A DNA stretch of 64,000 nt from positions 28,706,001 to 28,770,000 of the forward strand of contig OZ316892.1 of the NCBI GenBank assembly GCA_973895155.1. Direction: 5' to 3'. This stretch comes from Marsupella aquatica (Eukaryota > Marchantiophyta). The notes under the pieces are model-generated. The model made no database searches, had not been told where the DNA came from, and saw only the letters and a program-made list of their open reading frames with translations. The position numbers and the translations under genes were made by a program. This document shows, in pieces, positions 1 to 10,425 of this stretch. Position 1 is the first letter of the stretch; the number at the start of each line of letters is the position of its first letter.

Positions 1-1
1 T

Positions 2-325
2 GGTGTTTCTGAGAGACTCAACCAAACACTATTGGACCGCTTGAGGAGTATGTTGAGTCAATCATGCTTACAACATGAGTTTTGGGCTGAAGCTGTCAAC
101 ACTGTAGCTTATTTGGTAAATTTTTCTCCATCCAGTTCTATTGGATTCAAGACGCCATTTGAAATGAGGTATGGGCGTCCCACAACATCCGTCCGACGTC
201 CAACAAATTACTCACATCTGAGGATTTTTGGATATGATGCTTATGTGCTTACACCTTCCCAGCTTCGATCCAAGCTGGAGTCCAAGTTGAAGAAGTGCAT
301 TTCCTTGGCTATCAAAAAGGTGTGA
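2..325 (+). pseudogene. copia integrase C-terminal part (partial)
   Basis: This frame reads through the end of a copia integrase core. It shows the conserved run E-R-L-N-Q-T, the FWAEAV motif, a TPFE motif and the end-of-core HLRIFGYDAYV motif. The catalytic D,D part lies before the window. The frame shifts near 295-300: this reading ends shortly after, while the +1 frame starting at 295 continues with LGYQKGVKGYRLWDP, the normal continuation of a copia polyprotein. The gene is open at the left edge. Confidence 0.9.
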
Positions 326-996
326 AGGGTTATAGGTTATGGGATCCAGTAACCTGTAAACTAATTATCAGTAGAGATGTGTCCTTTAATAAATCCAGAT
401 CATCAAAGGAGGGGGAGAGTTCTCAGGACTCCCATACTGACAAGGGGAAATCTCCTATCCTGGACCGGGTTGAGGGGGAGATTAGTCATGATGATGTTGA
501 CATGAGAGATGGAGAAGCTCCAGGCTTGGAGCTGGTTCCTGTGATGGAACAAGAGGAGTCGATTGTTGTTGGGGTACCTCAAATTTACCTAGCAGCAGTA
601 GATCAGCCTGAGTCATCTACTAGAAGAACTTCCAGTCGTTCTACTAGAGCTCCTACCAGGTATGGTCAATGGGCAGACTCATCTAAGGTAGATGATATTA
701 ACATTGCACCTGATGAAGATGATATGACTTTGATCATGGAAGAAGGAGAGCCTTCTTCGTATAGTGAGGCTTGTGCTTCAAAACACAAGCATGAGTGGAA
801 TGCAGCAATGCAGAGGAAGTTGCAATCTTTGAGTGACAACAAGACATGGGAGCTGGTGGAGCTCCCAAGAGGTCAGCAAGTGGTGGACAACAAGTGGATT
901 TACAAGTTGAAGGACAATCCTTCAGAGGGTGGAGATAAGATCTACAAGGCAAGGCTTGTTGCCAAGGGGTTCACTCAGGAGAAAGGAAAGACCTAA
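295..996 (+). pseudogene. copia integrase/RT linker and RT N-terminus (broken)
   Basis: The segment continues the copia polyprotein after the frameshift near 295. It has the variable acidic linker between integrase and RT, then the start of the RVT_2 reverse transcriptase domain (EWNAAMQRKLQSL, NKTWELVELP, KWIYKLK, KARLVAKGFTQ). A TAA stop at 994-996 cuts the domain at the point where copia proteins continue with the FSPV motif. That motif follows in the same frame after the stop, so this is a point lesion rather than a natural end. Confidence 0.9.
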
Positions 997-1041
997 AATA
1001 AGGTCTTTTCACCGGTGGCTAAGTAATCCACAATTCGGATC

Positions 1042-1509
1042 TTGTGTCAGCTTGTTGTGTTTTTTGGTCTGGTGATGGATCAGATGGATGTTGTTACTGC
1101 TTTTCTCTATGGCAACTTGGAAGAGATGATCTTTATGAGACAGCCACTAGGCTTTATGAAGAAGGGCCAAGAGAACTTAGTTTACAGATTGCTCAAGTCC
1201 TTGTATGGATTGAAGCAATCTCCCAGACAGTGGAACAAGCGGTTTGATGATTTCATGCTTGCTCAAGGTTTTACAAGGATGGTGTATGATCCTTGTGTGT
1301 ATACAAAATCAGTCAAGAATGATGTGTTTGGTTTCATCATTTTGGTGATCTATGTGGATGACATGCTGATTGTGGCTAAAGATCAATCTGAGGTTGACAG
1401 TCTCAAGGAAAAATTGAGTGCTGAATTTAGGATGAAGGATCTTGGTAAGACCAAAAGGATCTTAGGGATGAAGATTTTTAGGAACTCTGATACTGGACAT
1501 TGTGCTTGA
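1042..1509 (+). pseudogene. copia reverse transcriptase core (broken)
   Basis: This is the catalytic part of the copia reverse transcriptase. Motif A is seen as QMDVVTAFLYG, followed by LKSLYGLKQSPRQW and the active-site YVDDML box near 1349-1366. A TGA stop at 1507-1509 ends the frame inside the RT connection region. The catalytic aspartates are intact, but the flanking stops mean no full polyprotein can be made. Confidence 0.92.
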
Positions 1510-1544
1510 GTCAAGGCTAGTATGCGAGGAAAGTACTTGCATGA

Positions 1545-2288
1545 TTGAAGCTAGTGAGTATTCCTTTAGCTTCACATTTCAAGTTATCATCGGCTTTCTC
1601 TCCTACGGATGCTGTGGAGAAAGGTCTGATGGCTAAGTTTCCTTATGAGAAGACAGTAGGCAGTCTGATATATTTGATGACTTGTACTAGGCCTGACTTG
1701 GCCCTAGCGATGGGCAAGGTTAGCAGATTCATGTCAAATCCAGGGAAGGTACATTGGGAAGCTGTGAAATGGATTCTTAGGTATCTGAAGGGAACACAAG
1801 ACTATGGATTACTATTTGATAACAGATCAGATAGAACGTTAGTTGGCTATGTAGATTCTAACTAGGGAGGTTGTCTGGATACAAGGAGGTCTACAACTGG
1901 GTTTGTATTTACTCTTGGAGGAGGATGTATCAGTTGGAAATCTACCTTGTAGAAGTGTATATCTCAGTCTATTACAGAAGCAAAGTATGTTGCAACAGCA
2001 GAAGCAACAAAGGAAGCAATTTGGTTGGACAAGTTGATAGCGGAGATGGGTTTAGAGCATGACAAAATGTCTCTAAACTATGATAGTCAGAGTGCTCTTC
2101 ACTTGGCTGCTAACCAGGTGATGGATAGCAGGGTGAAGCACATTGATATCAGGTACTATTTTATCAGGCAAGTAGTGTCTGATAAAACTTTTGAGCTAGT
2201 CAAGATTGATGGAAAGCTCAATCCCGCTGATGCCTTTACCAAAGTGATTCCTTTGGAGAGTTTCTCAAGACATCGTGCTACTTTGTAG
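1545..2288 (+). pseudogene. copia RT thumb / RNase H (broken)
   Basis: The first part (1545-1865) carries the copia motif GSLIYLMTCTRPDLA and the run WEAVKWILRYLKGT that leads into RNase H. A TAG stop interrupts at 1863-1865, directly after YVDSN. Frameshifted RNase H follows: RRSTTGFVFTLGG, ISWKS, EAKYVATAEATKEA, and from 2025 a frame with DSQSALHLA, RVKHIDIRYYFIR and a final NPADAFTK. The order and spacing fit a complete copia C-terminus with at least three lesions. Confidence 0.9.
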
Positions 2289-2499
2289 GTTTTGCAGTTG
2301 TAGTGCAAGTAGAGTTACTTAGCAATATGTGACTATTTGTATATGGATTACTCATTCCTGTTTGACTACGACTTAGTTCTAGTTAACCCTTGTGGTTTTT
2401 AGGGGGAGACCTGGTTTGGTGATTGTCTAGAACTTCCCGTTGAGGATTCCATATGGTAGCATTTAGTCCAGTCCCCAAGACAAGAGTCAAGGGGGAGTT

Positions 2500-2844
2500 T
2501 GTGAGATATTGCTCTAGTCTTGTGACTCATGAGCTAACCACAGTTAGACTAACTCGGGTTAGGACTTAGCTAATGTTAGCGGTAGTGCTGTTGTGCATAT
2601 AGCCAGGGCTGATGCCAGACCCTGGGTGGAACTTAGGCTCATTGTTACGGAGCTAGTTGAGAGATAGGGAGAGCTTGTGCTATGGATGTTTGGTATGGCC
2701 GGTCGGCCTAGAGTACAGTAAAGCTCTTGTGTGTTCCCGTGGACGTAGCCTCATGTGGAGGTGAACCACGTATCTCTCTGTGTCAACTCTTGTGCGTTGG
2801 ATGGTTCATGGGCTTGCCGTTACAAATGTCGTCTATGCTTAACA
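2500..2844 (+). repeat. copia 3' LTR (345 bp)
   Basis: The LTR starts TGTGAGATATTG at 2500, right after the polypurine tract, and ends CTTAACA at 2844, giving the usual TG...CA boundaries. The reverse complement of 63004-63347 matches along almost its full length, which defines both ends. The 5 bases after it (gtttg) do not match the 5 bases outside the other LTR. Confidence 0.9.
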
Positions 2845-2872
2845 GTTTGTGTCGAGAAGTGACATTACTCTT

Positions 2873-3120
2873 CACACGAGGCTTCACACACAGAAACAAC
2901 ATAGATCATTGGATTCAAAGCATCTAATGGTGTAAAAGTTCTTTTTGAGCTAAGAGACCACACGAGTATTCACACACAAAATGAATCTGGATGGTTGGAT
3001 TCATAACATCTAACGGTAGGAAAGCTCATTTTCAGTTGAGAGGCCACATGAACCTTCACACGAGTCTTCACACACAAAATCTATGCAGATGGTTCGATTC
3101 AAACCATCTAATGGTTGGAT
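2873..3120. repeat. tandem repeat, three units of about 90 bp
   Basis: Three diverged units each begin near 'cacacgag' followed by 'ttcacacaca' (2873, 2960, 3056), then a 'ggattcaaa..catctaa(t/c)gg' segment. The array lies between the copia LTR and the next LTR element. No coding potential is seen. Confidence 0.8.
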
Positions 3121-3230
3121 ATTTACAGGGTGACATGAATTTTTGACAGAATTTTCAGATTTACATAAGTCTCTAACTGGACCCGTAAAAATATAATTTT
3201 CACAATCACATACACCCATAATTAGTTTAT

Positions 3231-3375
3231 TGTTAAGAGAGAATGAATCAAGAATGAATCAGATACCGATTAGGGGTCATGGTTCTGCTTTATATATATG
3301 TGTGTACATGTATGGTTAAGGTATAACCATGGTATAGTGACTCTAGTCTAGTCTGGGGCTAGATGACTCATAACA
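3231..3375 (-). repeat. LTR (145 bp), 3' LTR of the minus-strand element
   Basis: The repeat runs from tgttaagagagaatg to ctcataaca. It is near-identical to 5835-5963 apart from an 11-base duplication near its start and a short insertion near 'gtctagtctg'. Confidence 0.9.
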
Positions 3376-5834
3376 CTCCCCCTTGGCGACATAATGGGAA
3401 TTATGAAGACAACCTAGACTAGTCCTAGAGTTAGACAAAAAAATGATATCATCATGCTTATAGATACACATGTTACGTCGACCGAAGAGGTGGACTGCCT
3501 CGTTAAAACCTTTAGCGGGGCTAGATTGAGGTAAAAAACAACTCTACTAGGGTAGTAGAGAAAAAAGTATATGACCCTAAAGGAAAAAGAGTACAGCCCG
3601 TCGATCCTCTTGGCGATAAAGGAAAATGCATTAGCAATAGGTGGAGTCATCAATCAGTAGATATCATGTGTTGTAAGTCAATCGCATGGTATGTAGGGTC
3701 GTCAAAGGTATTATTAAGATGCAACAGGAATTTCAATTGTCTCTAGAAGTTTGCAATATCTTAGATAAAGCCTGGCAACAAACAAATCAAGTTCATGTCC
3801 AATATATTGAGGAGCTTAGGTTAGTAGCTGGAAAATCACATTGTGTTGTTCCCCCTCAAAGATGAAAGTGGTAGGATAGTATGTTGCTACATCTTGTGGT
3901 CGTAGGTTTGTGTTATCAAATGTCAAGTGTGGAATATAAATATAACTTCTACTCCTTGTAGGAGAATATAATTGGGTATTTGTATGTGATTTGTGTATAT
4001 TACATGGATTTTATCCTATGTTGGATATGTATGGTTTGAACGATGTTATCTCCCCTCCAACATGAGGTTGAGGTACATGTACTATTTCCTTCTCAAGTTG
4101 AGTTTGAGGGATTTAACTATGGATGCATGTGCAGTGGGGCACATGGAGAAATCATGTATATTGAAAAGTTGTTTTCTCTTGTAGAACAGGGTGTGCCTTG
4201 TGAGAGAATATATAAATGAGAAAAAAAAAGTTTTCTCTTGTGTATTGTGCATCACCAAAGGATGTGTATTGTACATCACCAGTAGGTGGGTATAAATTTG
4301 CTTAAAATGGCATCACCAGAGGGTGTGCATGATTTGTCTTAAAATGGGCACTCCTGCCTTGCACGTCTGCAATGTTTTGTGTTATTTTGACAAGAGTGTC
4401 ATGGAGTGGCAAACTCCTGGTATAGCCAAGTATGGCCAAGTACAGAGGTACTTTCCATTGTAGTGTATGAGTTTGGTTTAAGTTTTTGAGTAAATAAGTT
4501 ACTTAGAGAGACTGAAGTTTCTTCCCATTGATCTGCATAAAATGCATGTTATTTTCTCTTGAAATTGTCAGTGTGAGGAATATCTCTGAAATTTGGAACT
4601 CATCTATAGGTAAGGTCCGATAGGAATGCCCACTGATCAAGAAAATGTAGGGGTTAGATTACGGGCTTTGCCCATTATCAAATCATCTCTACCTTTACCT
4701 TTGTTAGTCATGAAAAGTCCCTTATCTGAGTTCATTTGGATCTTATGAGATCAAATGATACTAGAAGGTGTATAAGTTCAAATGGTACTAGAAGGTGAAT
4801 GAACCAAAATGACATTAGGAGGTGGGAGATAGTTATGGGTACAATGTGCTTTCCTCCCCTATGGTGGAAAGTGATATTAATGGTGTAACAACCATGTTAT
4901 ATGTATACAATGTGTATAAATGCTTGTAAACTCAACATGTGTATAGGTAGGTAATGTGTAAAGGCATAATATTCACATTTGTAAAATGAGAGTGTAAGCT
5001 TGTGATTTAGGTTTATGTTAAGGATTACACATATATCTTAAAGTGATTTAAAAGCTTTGAAAAAGATGCTTTAAGTGATCTGATTCTTTTGTAAGTAAAA
5101 ATGCTCTTTATAATGAGTTGCAAGTATGGGGGTTTTGCACTTATCAAGTTTCTCGAAAAGCCTGGTCCAAATTTTGCCGTTTTGGGCTTGTGCATCGATT
5201 CTCCCCCTTGTGCATGCCTTCGCGGCTGCATCGGTGATCACTGTGTTGTCTTCTCATGAGGTTTCCATCCCTCAAATTTCCTTCAGTCCTTTTCACCCTC
5301 TGGTTGTTGAGCCCTAATTCAACGTTCGTTCTCTATAGGGTGTGGTGCCTTTTCAGATCTCACCTTGATTGAAATTTTGTTGATTGTGCTCTGCCTCTAT
5401 TCAATCAGGTCTCTTTGATTGGATTGAGTGACTCCAACCCAAGCTTTATCCTTGTTTCTCTATGGACTTTGCGCCTCGCTTTGCGTTGCAGTGTTTCTTC
5501 TCCTCCTTCCATAAATCATGCTGCGTACTTTCAATCTTGCATTTCAGAATCAATTCCTCTAAAGCTTTAATGATCCCACAAGGGTCAATCCAGGGGTTTG
5601 ACTCTTTGTCTGATCAGCTTCTCCTTCTGATTTTGTTTCTTCTAATTTCTTGGGAGTTAGTTTCTCAGAGAGGATCTCCATCAATTTCCAACACCAGGTT
5701 GACATAGACTCTCAAATGAAGGTTTCCTTGAAGGGATTTTGTCTTGGGATTCCCTCAAGTGTCTAATTTTTGTCACTTGTCGAATCCCTAAAAAAAGTTC
5801 AAGTGCTCAGCTTTCGAGAGTCGTGCTGATAACG

Positions 5835-5963
5835 TGTTAAGAGAGAATGAATCAGACACTGATTAGGGGTCACGATTCTGCTTTATATATATGTGTGTAC
5901 ATGTATGGTTAAGGTATAACCATGGTATAGTGACTCTAGTCTAGGGCTAGATGACTCATAACA
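5835..5963 (-). repeat. LTR (129 bp), 5' LTR of the minus-strand element
   Basis: This is the partner of 3231-3375, with the same ends. The primer-binding-site-like sequence lies immediately internal to it (5821-5834, minus strand), and TTTAT follows at 5964-5968. Confidence 0.9.
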
Positions 5964-5968
5964 TTTAT

Positions 5969-6500
5969 TTCATATTCCTAATTTTACATGTATTTCCTTT
6001 TAGATAAATAGGCTTTTAACATGTAATGATTGAGTACCTCTATTAAATATACTTGTGTACCAAAATGTCTTGGTGTACTTAACTTTTACCCCTTCTGTCT
6101 CCCCTTATAATTATTATTGTCCCTCATAATTATTATCACCTACGTACCCTAAGGTACTATTTGCTTTGGTGGACACTTAGTTTTAGCTGATCAAAGGCTA
6201 GAATTAAACCTAAGATAAATCCAATGGTCAGGCTTTGTTCCCACCAAATTTGAGTTTTGAGTTTGTAAAGGGACGACTAACTACTTTTGGCGGGCTCTTT
6301 ATTATAGTTGTAGATTAGCCCCAAGTGAAACCATGGAATGGAACCCCTAGTTTTTTTTCGCTTGTATGTGTATAAGGTTATGAGGCTTTAGCACAGGGTG
6401 AAACTTTAGCCCGGGTGAAGCCAGGGAACCCTAGGCAAGGCCAAGGATCATGAAATTTTAATGAGAAATAGATTAAAATGCAAGTGGCACACTACTTTTC
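5969..6500. other. intergenic, no gene seen
   Basis: AT-rich sequence without a supported gene or clear repeat. Frames are short and carry no recognisable motif. Confidence 0.6.
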
Positions 6501-6509
6501 TGACTTTAC

Positions 6510-6935
6510 ACGGCTCTGCAACTCATCCCCATTGGCGGATAATCGAATACTTTGAAAGTTATACTTTCTAAAAATTCACCGAGGCTTACGCTGCTCTGTC
6601 ACTCATCCCCATTTGGGAATAATGGAATACTTTGTAAAAATTCACGCAGGCGCTTTACTCTCTGTAACTCATCCCCACTTGGGGATAACGGCTGTAAGCT
6701 TTACACTGTAACATCCCCACTTGGGGATAATGGCTGTAAGCTTTACTCTCTGTACTCATCCCCACTTGGGGATAATGGCTGTAAGCTTTACTTCTCTGTA
6801 ACTCATCCCCAAGTCGCTGTTCTGTCACTCATCTCCATTTGGGGATAATGGAATACTTAGTAAAAATTCACGCAGGCGCTTTACTCTCTGTAACATGGTT
6901 GTAAGCTTTACTATCTGTAACTCATCCTCACTTGC
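6510..6935. repeat. tandem array of short hairpin units
   Basis: Units of about 45-60 bp repeat the core 'ctcatccccacttgggg', followed by 'ataatgg' and 'ctgtaagctttac' or 'aatactttgtaaaaattca'. The core is an imperfect palindrome (tccccacttgggga), so each unit can fold back. At least seven units are present with variable spacing. Any long frame here is a product of the repeat, not a gene. Confidence 0.8.
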
Positions 6936-6986
6936 GGACTAAACCCTTCCTAAGTTTCAGCTCACGACACAAACAATCGTTCATAA

Positions 6987-7503
6987 ACGGCATTGTCTGT
7001 TGTGACGTTGCTTGCCCGCGTTGTTTGACAAATGACAGTGGCAAGACTTTCCTCACATGTCTCGATTACAAGGGGAGCGAGGGAAACCAGGTGCTTACCA
7101 TGCAGATTAGGATGAGGTAAGTGGCACAGCATCCACCAGATAGGGAAGGGCATCAATTCATGGACGAGCGCTGAGCCCAATCTTTGAAGAGAAAAAATCA
7201 CAGTATGTGGCTGCAATGCTCGTCGAAATCCCCAGTTTTCACTATTGAATGGTGCATACACGGCATTGCCTGTTCTGACGTTGCTTGACAAATGACAGTG
7301 GCAAGTCTTTTTTCACATGTCTCTATTACAATGTGAGCGAGGGAACCAGGAGATTACCATACATATTAGGTAAGTGGCACAGCATCCACCAGATAAGGGT
7401 ATCAATTCACGGACGAGTGCTGAGCCCAATCTTTGAGCTGGAATAATCTTAGTATGTGGCCACAATGCACGTCGAAATCCCCAGTTTCACAATTGAATGG
7501 CAT
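6987..7503. repeat. tandem duplication, period about 273 bp
   Basis: The segment starting 'acggcattgtctgtt' at 6987 repeats from 7260 ('acggcattgcctgtt'). Both copies share 'gacaaatgacagtggcaag', 'gtggcacagcatccaccag' and 'cgtcgaaatccccagt'. The copies differ by small indels and substitutions, so the event is old. No protein is conserved between them. Confidence 0.85.
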
Positions 7504-7737
7504 CAGTGTGCAGTCTCAGCACATCCTGACATTGCCCAAGTTGGAGGTGAGCGGAAGTCATGTTGCTATGCAGGGTAGCCAGCACATCAACCCCAGCGAC
7601 ATACAAGCGGCTGCAAGAACGTTATTCAGAAAGAGCGACCAATGAATTCAATAAGGGACATTGTTGACTGACAAGCATCCATTCCTCTACATATATATTG
7701 TCGACAATCATTGATCCTCCCAAACTCGACCTAGGAA

Positions 7738-7972
7738 TACGACGAAGCAAGGAGAAGCAAGGAGAAGCAAGGAGAAGCAAATCTCGATCGATCCGACCGT
7801 TTCGATCACAGGGCTCAGGTTATCCCTGACTGCATGACTAAGGTAGTTTGCTAGTGCTGGGGGACCGATCGACGAAGCAAGGCGAAGCAAGGTGAAGCAA
7901 GGATCGATCGATCCCACCGTTTCACAGGGCTCAGGTTATCGCTGACTGCATGACTAAGGTAGTTTGCAAGTG
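7738..7972. repeat. tandem duplication, period about 130 bp, with a 10-bp microrepeat
   Basis: Two copies of a unit start with (gaagcaagga)n, then 'gatcgatcgatcc', then 'cacagggctcaggttatc' and 'ctgactgcatgactaaggtagtttgc'. The leading 10-bp motif itself varies in number between the copies. Confidence 0.85.
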
Positions 7973-8491
7973 CCTGGAACGTTCATATGAGCAAAACCAA
8001 TCGATTCTTCAAGAAGATGACTTGGCCTAGATGACATGAACGGACAGTCTCTTGTCCGTCAACGACGCAATCAAGTTCCCAGCACACCGGACACAGAATA
8101 TCAGTAAGGAACATCCACTGCGGACAGGCTTTGTTTGCTCACCCTTGCACGGGAGCAAACTACATGTCCTAGGGAGTTCACAGAATTTCTTGTTGCACGC
8201 TGAAAGATGCCTTCGAGTGCAAAACCAACCTCTAGAGCTGAATACGCACGCACTGTAAACTACTGTGCACACGTTTCCCGCTTCCTATCAGTTCTATCGA
8301 GTTCAGGATGGAGCAATTGACGAACGTCACGTGAATCACAACAGAACCAACATTGCGAACAGAACTGTGAACGTTGCAGAGTCCCGATCTCCCACAAATT
8401 GCCAGGAAAGATTATAGAATGGAAAGGTTACCATAGGTATAAGCAAACTCGATGGCAACTCATCATTTTCCCAGACTTTTTTTTTCTCGCC

Positions 8492-9412
8492 TTATTCTCT
8501 AGGTCTCTTCTTCTTCGTCAATCGTTTGCAATGTTGGCATTTGCTAGCCTGCGGTATTGGCCACTGCCCCCATCCCCATTGATGTGCAGTCTTGCCCTTT
8601 CGAACATTCAAGGTGTCAACCCCTTTGAAATATGGTTCTAGGTCATGGTATGTAAAACCCGGATCCCCTGACTTCCAGTATACATGTCGAATGGACACGT
8701 CGTCTTCCCCTTCTTCTTCGAATTCTTTATTCAGCTCTTTCACAATCGGAAACATCTCCTTCATCTTCGCCTGCGTCTTGGGGTCACTCCCATCCAAGGC
8801 ACCTCCATTATGAAGTAGAATCTCAACATAGTTACCGTACATAAAGTGGCGAAGCTGCATAAGATCACCCAGATTCTCGGTCAGCTCCCCCTTGTCGATG
8901 TTGTACTTCATATATCGAGAGTGTTCCAGATCGATTGAAACCGAAATGCTTAGAACCAGATATGCGATATTAGTTGGTGTTGCGGCGAAGGGATCAAACA
9001 AAAACTCACCGAGCAAATGTAAGGGGACCTCAAACTTGTTCATCCCGTAATACACCTTTCGCGCTCCTCTCACAATCTTTTGACCAGCAGCATCGTCGCC
9101 CATGTACGATACCTGCCTCAGTACGTTCCCTACAGCAAGCTTAGGATTCAAGTAATGATAGGACTTGCTGTAATTGTGAACTTGAACAGTTTCGTTTCTT
9201 AACACGAGATGCTGCTTATAAACCTCGACACGTTCCTCCCGTGACAGCTGTACAAATTGGGCTGGGGTCAAGCCCTTGAGCATCTGTCGAACGTCAATAT
9301 TTTCCTCGGCTTGATCTGCTTCGAGTTGTCCCAGCAGTACAAGACCAAAAGTTGCTTGGCAGGCTTCCAACCCTTTCAGCGGAGCTTCTCTATTGGAATT
9401 CATGGCTGACAT
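8492..9412 (-). CDS. unrecognised 306-aa protein with C-terminal CxxC and basic tail
   Basis: I do not recognise this family. The frame is intact and intronless. I chose the ATG at 9412 (MSAMNSNREAP) because the frame upstream of it has no ATG; a second ATG at 9403 is possible. The protein is soluble, with no signal peptide and no convincing membrane segment. Residues 20-75 look helical and charged. A hydrophobic stretch near residues 150-165 (TNIAYLVLSISVSI) is too polar around it to be called a membrane span. An acidic run (EFEEEGEDD) lies near 240. The C-terminus has CQHCKRLTKKKRPRE, a lone CxxC pair with a nuclear-localisation-like basic tail. Amino-acid composition looks genuinely coding. 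A decayed partial copy of this locus occurs at 11880-12085. Function unknown. Confidence 0.65.
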   Translation of the reverse strand: MSAMNSNREAPLKGLEACQATFGLVLLGQLEADQAEENIDVRQMLKGLTPAQFVQLSREERVEVYKQHLVLRNETVQVHNYSKSYHYLNPKLAVGNVLRQVSYMGDDAAGQKIVRGARKVYYGMNKFEVPLHLLGEFLFDPFAATPTNIAYLVLSISVSIDLEHSRYMKYNIDKGELTENLGDLMQLRHFMYGNYVEILLHNGGALDGSDPKTQAKMKEMFPIVKELNKEFEEEGEDDVSIRHVYWKSGDPGFTYHDLEPYFKGVDTLNVRKGKTAHQWGWGQWPIPQASKCQHCKRLTKKKRPRE

Positions 9413-9509
9413 CGCTTTCACAGTGCCTGAACTGCTTGGATTGCAAGCTCCCTAGCTCTAGCTAAGGTGAGGAGAGCTTGGATGGAATGAATACGACAAG
9501 TCTACAAGA

Positions 9510-9722
9510 AGCACCGAAGGCAGCGAAATTTCAGAACCTACGCTCCCCAGTAAGGGTGAAAGCATTGTGACAAGTCCGATAATGCTCTTCCTTTCGGCTA
9601 CGTAGATTAACAAGTGCACCGACGCAGGAATCACAGAACCTGCGCACCAGTAAGGTTGAATGCATTCTGACAAGAAAAGGAATTTCTTTTCGGCTGCGTA
9701 GCCGATTCAATAAAGGCACCCA
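9510..9722. repeat. tandem duplication, period about 102 bp
   Basis: Two copies share 'cagaacct(a/g)cgc', 'cagtaagg(g/t)tgaa', 'gcatt(g/c)tgacaag' and 'ttcggct(a/g)cgtag'. The array ends just before the hAT-like element's target duplication at 9731. Confidence 0.8.
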
Positions 9723-9730
9723 CGATTGAA

Positions 9731-10425
9731 TGAATTACCCCGGTTTGACCTTGCCCGTCAAACTGGCCAAAAATCGTCGGCAAATCGGCAACCCGGCACC
9801 CGGGTTCGGGAGCAGTCCGGGCCGGGACAAGTTCGGGAGACATTCGGGCCGAGTTCGGGCGAGGTTTGGGGGAGGTCGGGGGAGTTCGGGGGAGTTCAGG
9901 CGAGGGGGAGTTCGGGTTCGGGGGAGTCTGGGCCGGGTTCGGGGGAGTTTGGGCAAGGTTCGGGGGACCGGGAGTTCAGGGTAGGTCGGGGGAGTTCGGG
10001 GGAGGGTCGGGGGTGTTTCGGGGGAGTTTCAGGGGAGTTCGGGGGAGGGTCGGGGGAGTTTCGGGGGAGTTCGGGGGAGGGTCGGGGGAGTTCGGGGGAG
10101 TTCGGGAAGGGTCCGGGTTCGGGTCCGGGGGAGTCCGGGACTCTAAACCCCGCCCTCCTTCCCCCAGCCCTGACCCCAGACCCGGCCCCGGCTGGCTGCC
10201 ACCCCGAACCGGGGTCCGGGGGAGTCCGGGTTCGGGTCTGGGGGAGTCCGGGAAGGGTCTGGGTGAGTTCGGGAGGAGTCCGGGAAGGGTCCGGGGGAGT
10301 CCGGGTGAGTTCGGGAGAATATTGTGGAATATCCGTCAAATTGGTCATTTTCGAGCCGTCATTTGACAGTTTGACGTGCCCGGCAAGCCGTCAACTTGCC
10401 CGTCAAGTTAAACCGGGTGAATTAC
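9731..10425. mobile_element. hAT-like miniature transposon (MITE) with 8-bp target duplication
   Basis: The element spans 9739-10417 (679 bp). It is flanked by identical 8-bp duplications TGAATTAC at 9731-9738 and 10418-10425. It starts CCCGGTTTGAC and ends GTTAAACCGGG, an 11-bp terminal inverted repeat with one mismatch. A subterminal TTGCCCGTCAA occurs near both ends (9751 and 10396), in the same orientation. Eight-base target duplications are the hallmark of the hAT superfamily. There is no transposase, so the copy is non-autonomous. Assignment to hAT rests on duplication length and short inverted repeats only. Confidence 0.82.
9800..10330 (+). repeat. G-rich minisatellite inside the hAT-like element
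   Basis: Imperfect repeats of a 10-bp motif (ttcgggggag and ggtccgggggagtccggg variants) fill most of the element interior. The G strand is the plus strand, except for a short C-rich stretch near 10145-10205. Dense runs of four to five Gs at short spacing make G-quadruplex formation likely. Long frames on both strands here are low-complexity artefacts. Confidence 0.9.

Larger units (their letters stand above)
1..2844 (+). mobile_element. Ty1/copia retrotransposon, 3' portion, decayed
   Basis: The window opens inside the integrase of a Ty1/copia element and runs through reverse transcriptase, RNase H and the 3' LTR. The domain order integrase, RT, RNase H is diagnostic of copia. The polyprotein is broken by frameshifts and in-frame stops, so the copy is dead. 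A polypurine tract (gggggag, 2491-2497) lies just before the LTR at 2500. The LTR is closely related to the one at 63004-63347, so both belong to one family. The 5' half of this copy lies outside the window. Confidence 0.95.
3226..5968 (-). mobile_element. non-autonomous LTR retroelement with TTTAT target duplication
   Basis: Two direct repeats with TG...CA ends (3231-3375 and 5835-5963) bound a 2.46-kb internal region. The element is flanked by identical 5-bp duplications, TTTAT at 3226-3230 and 5964-5968. Orientation is minus: read on the minus strand, a polypurine tract (ggggga) sits just before the LTR at 3375, and a primer-site-like CGTTATCAGCACGA follows the LTR at 5834-5821. No gag, protease, integrase or RT motif is visible in any frame, so it must be mobilised in trans. 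Its size lies between typical TRIM and LARD elements. It is structurally complete. Confidence 0.88.

Noticed and set aside
3414-3653. 79-codon hydrophobic frame inside the small LTR element
   Set aside because: No gag or pol motif; the hydrophobic look comes from T-rich sequence on the minus strand.
6500-6935. CRISPR-like spacing of palindromic repeats
   Set aside because: The units are diverged, spacing is irregular and the genome is eukaryotic; there are no unique spacers of constant length.
9735-10366. Open frames of 150-244 codons on both strands rich in Gly/Ser/Pro
   Set aside because: They are the translation of the G-rich minisatellite; several frames on both strands are open at once and no domain is present.
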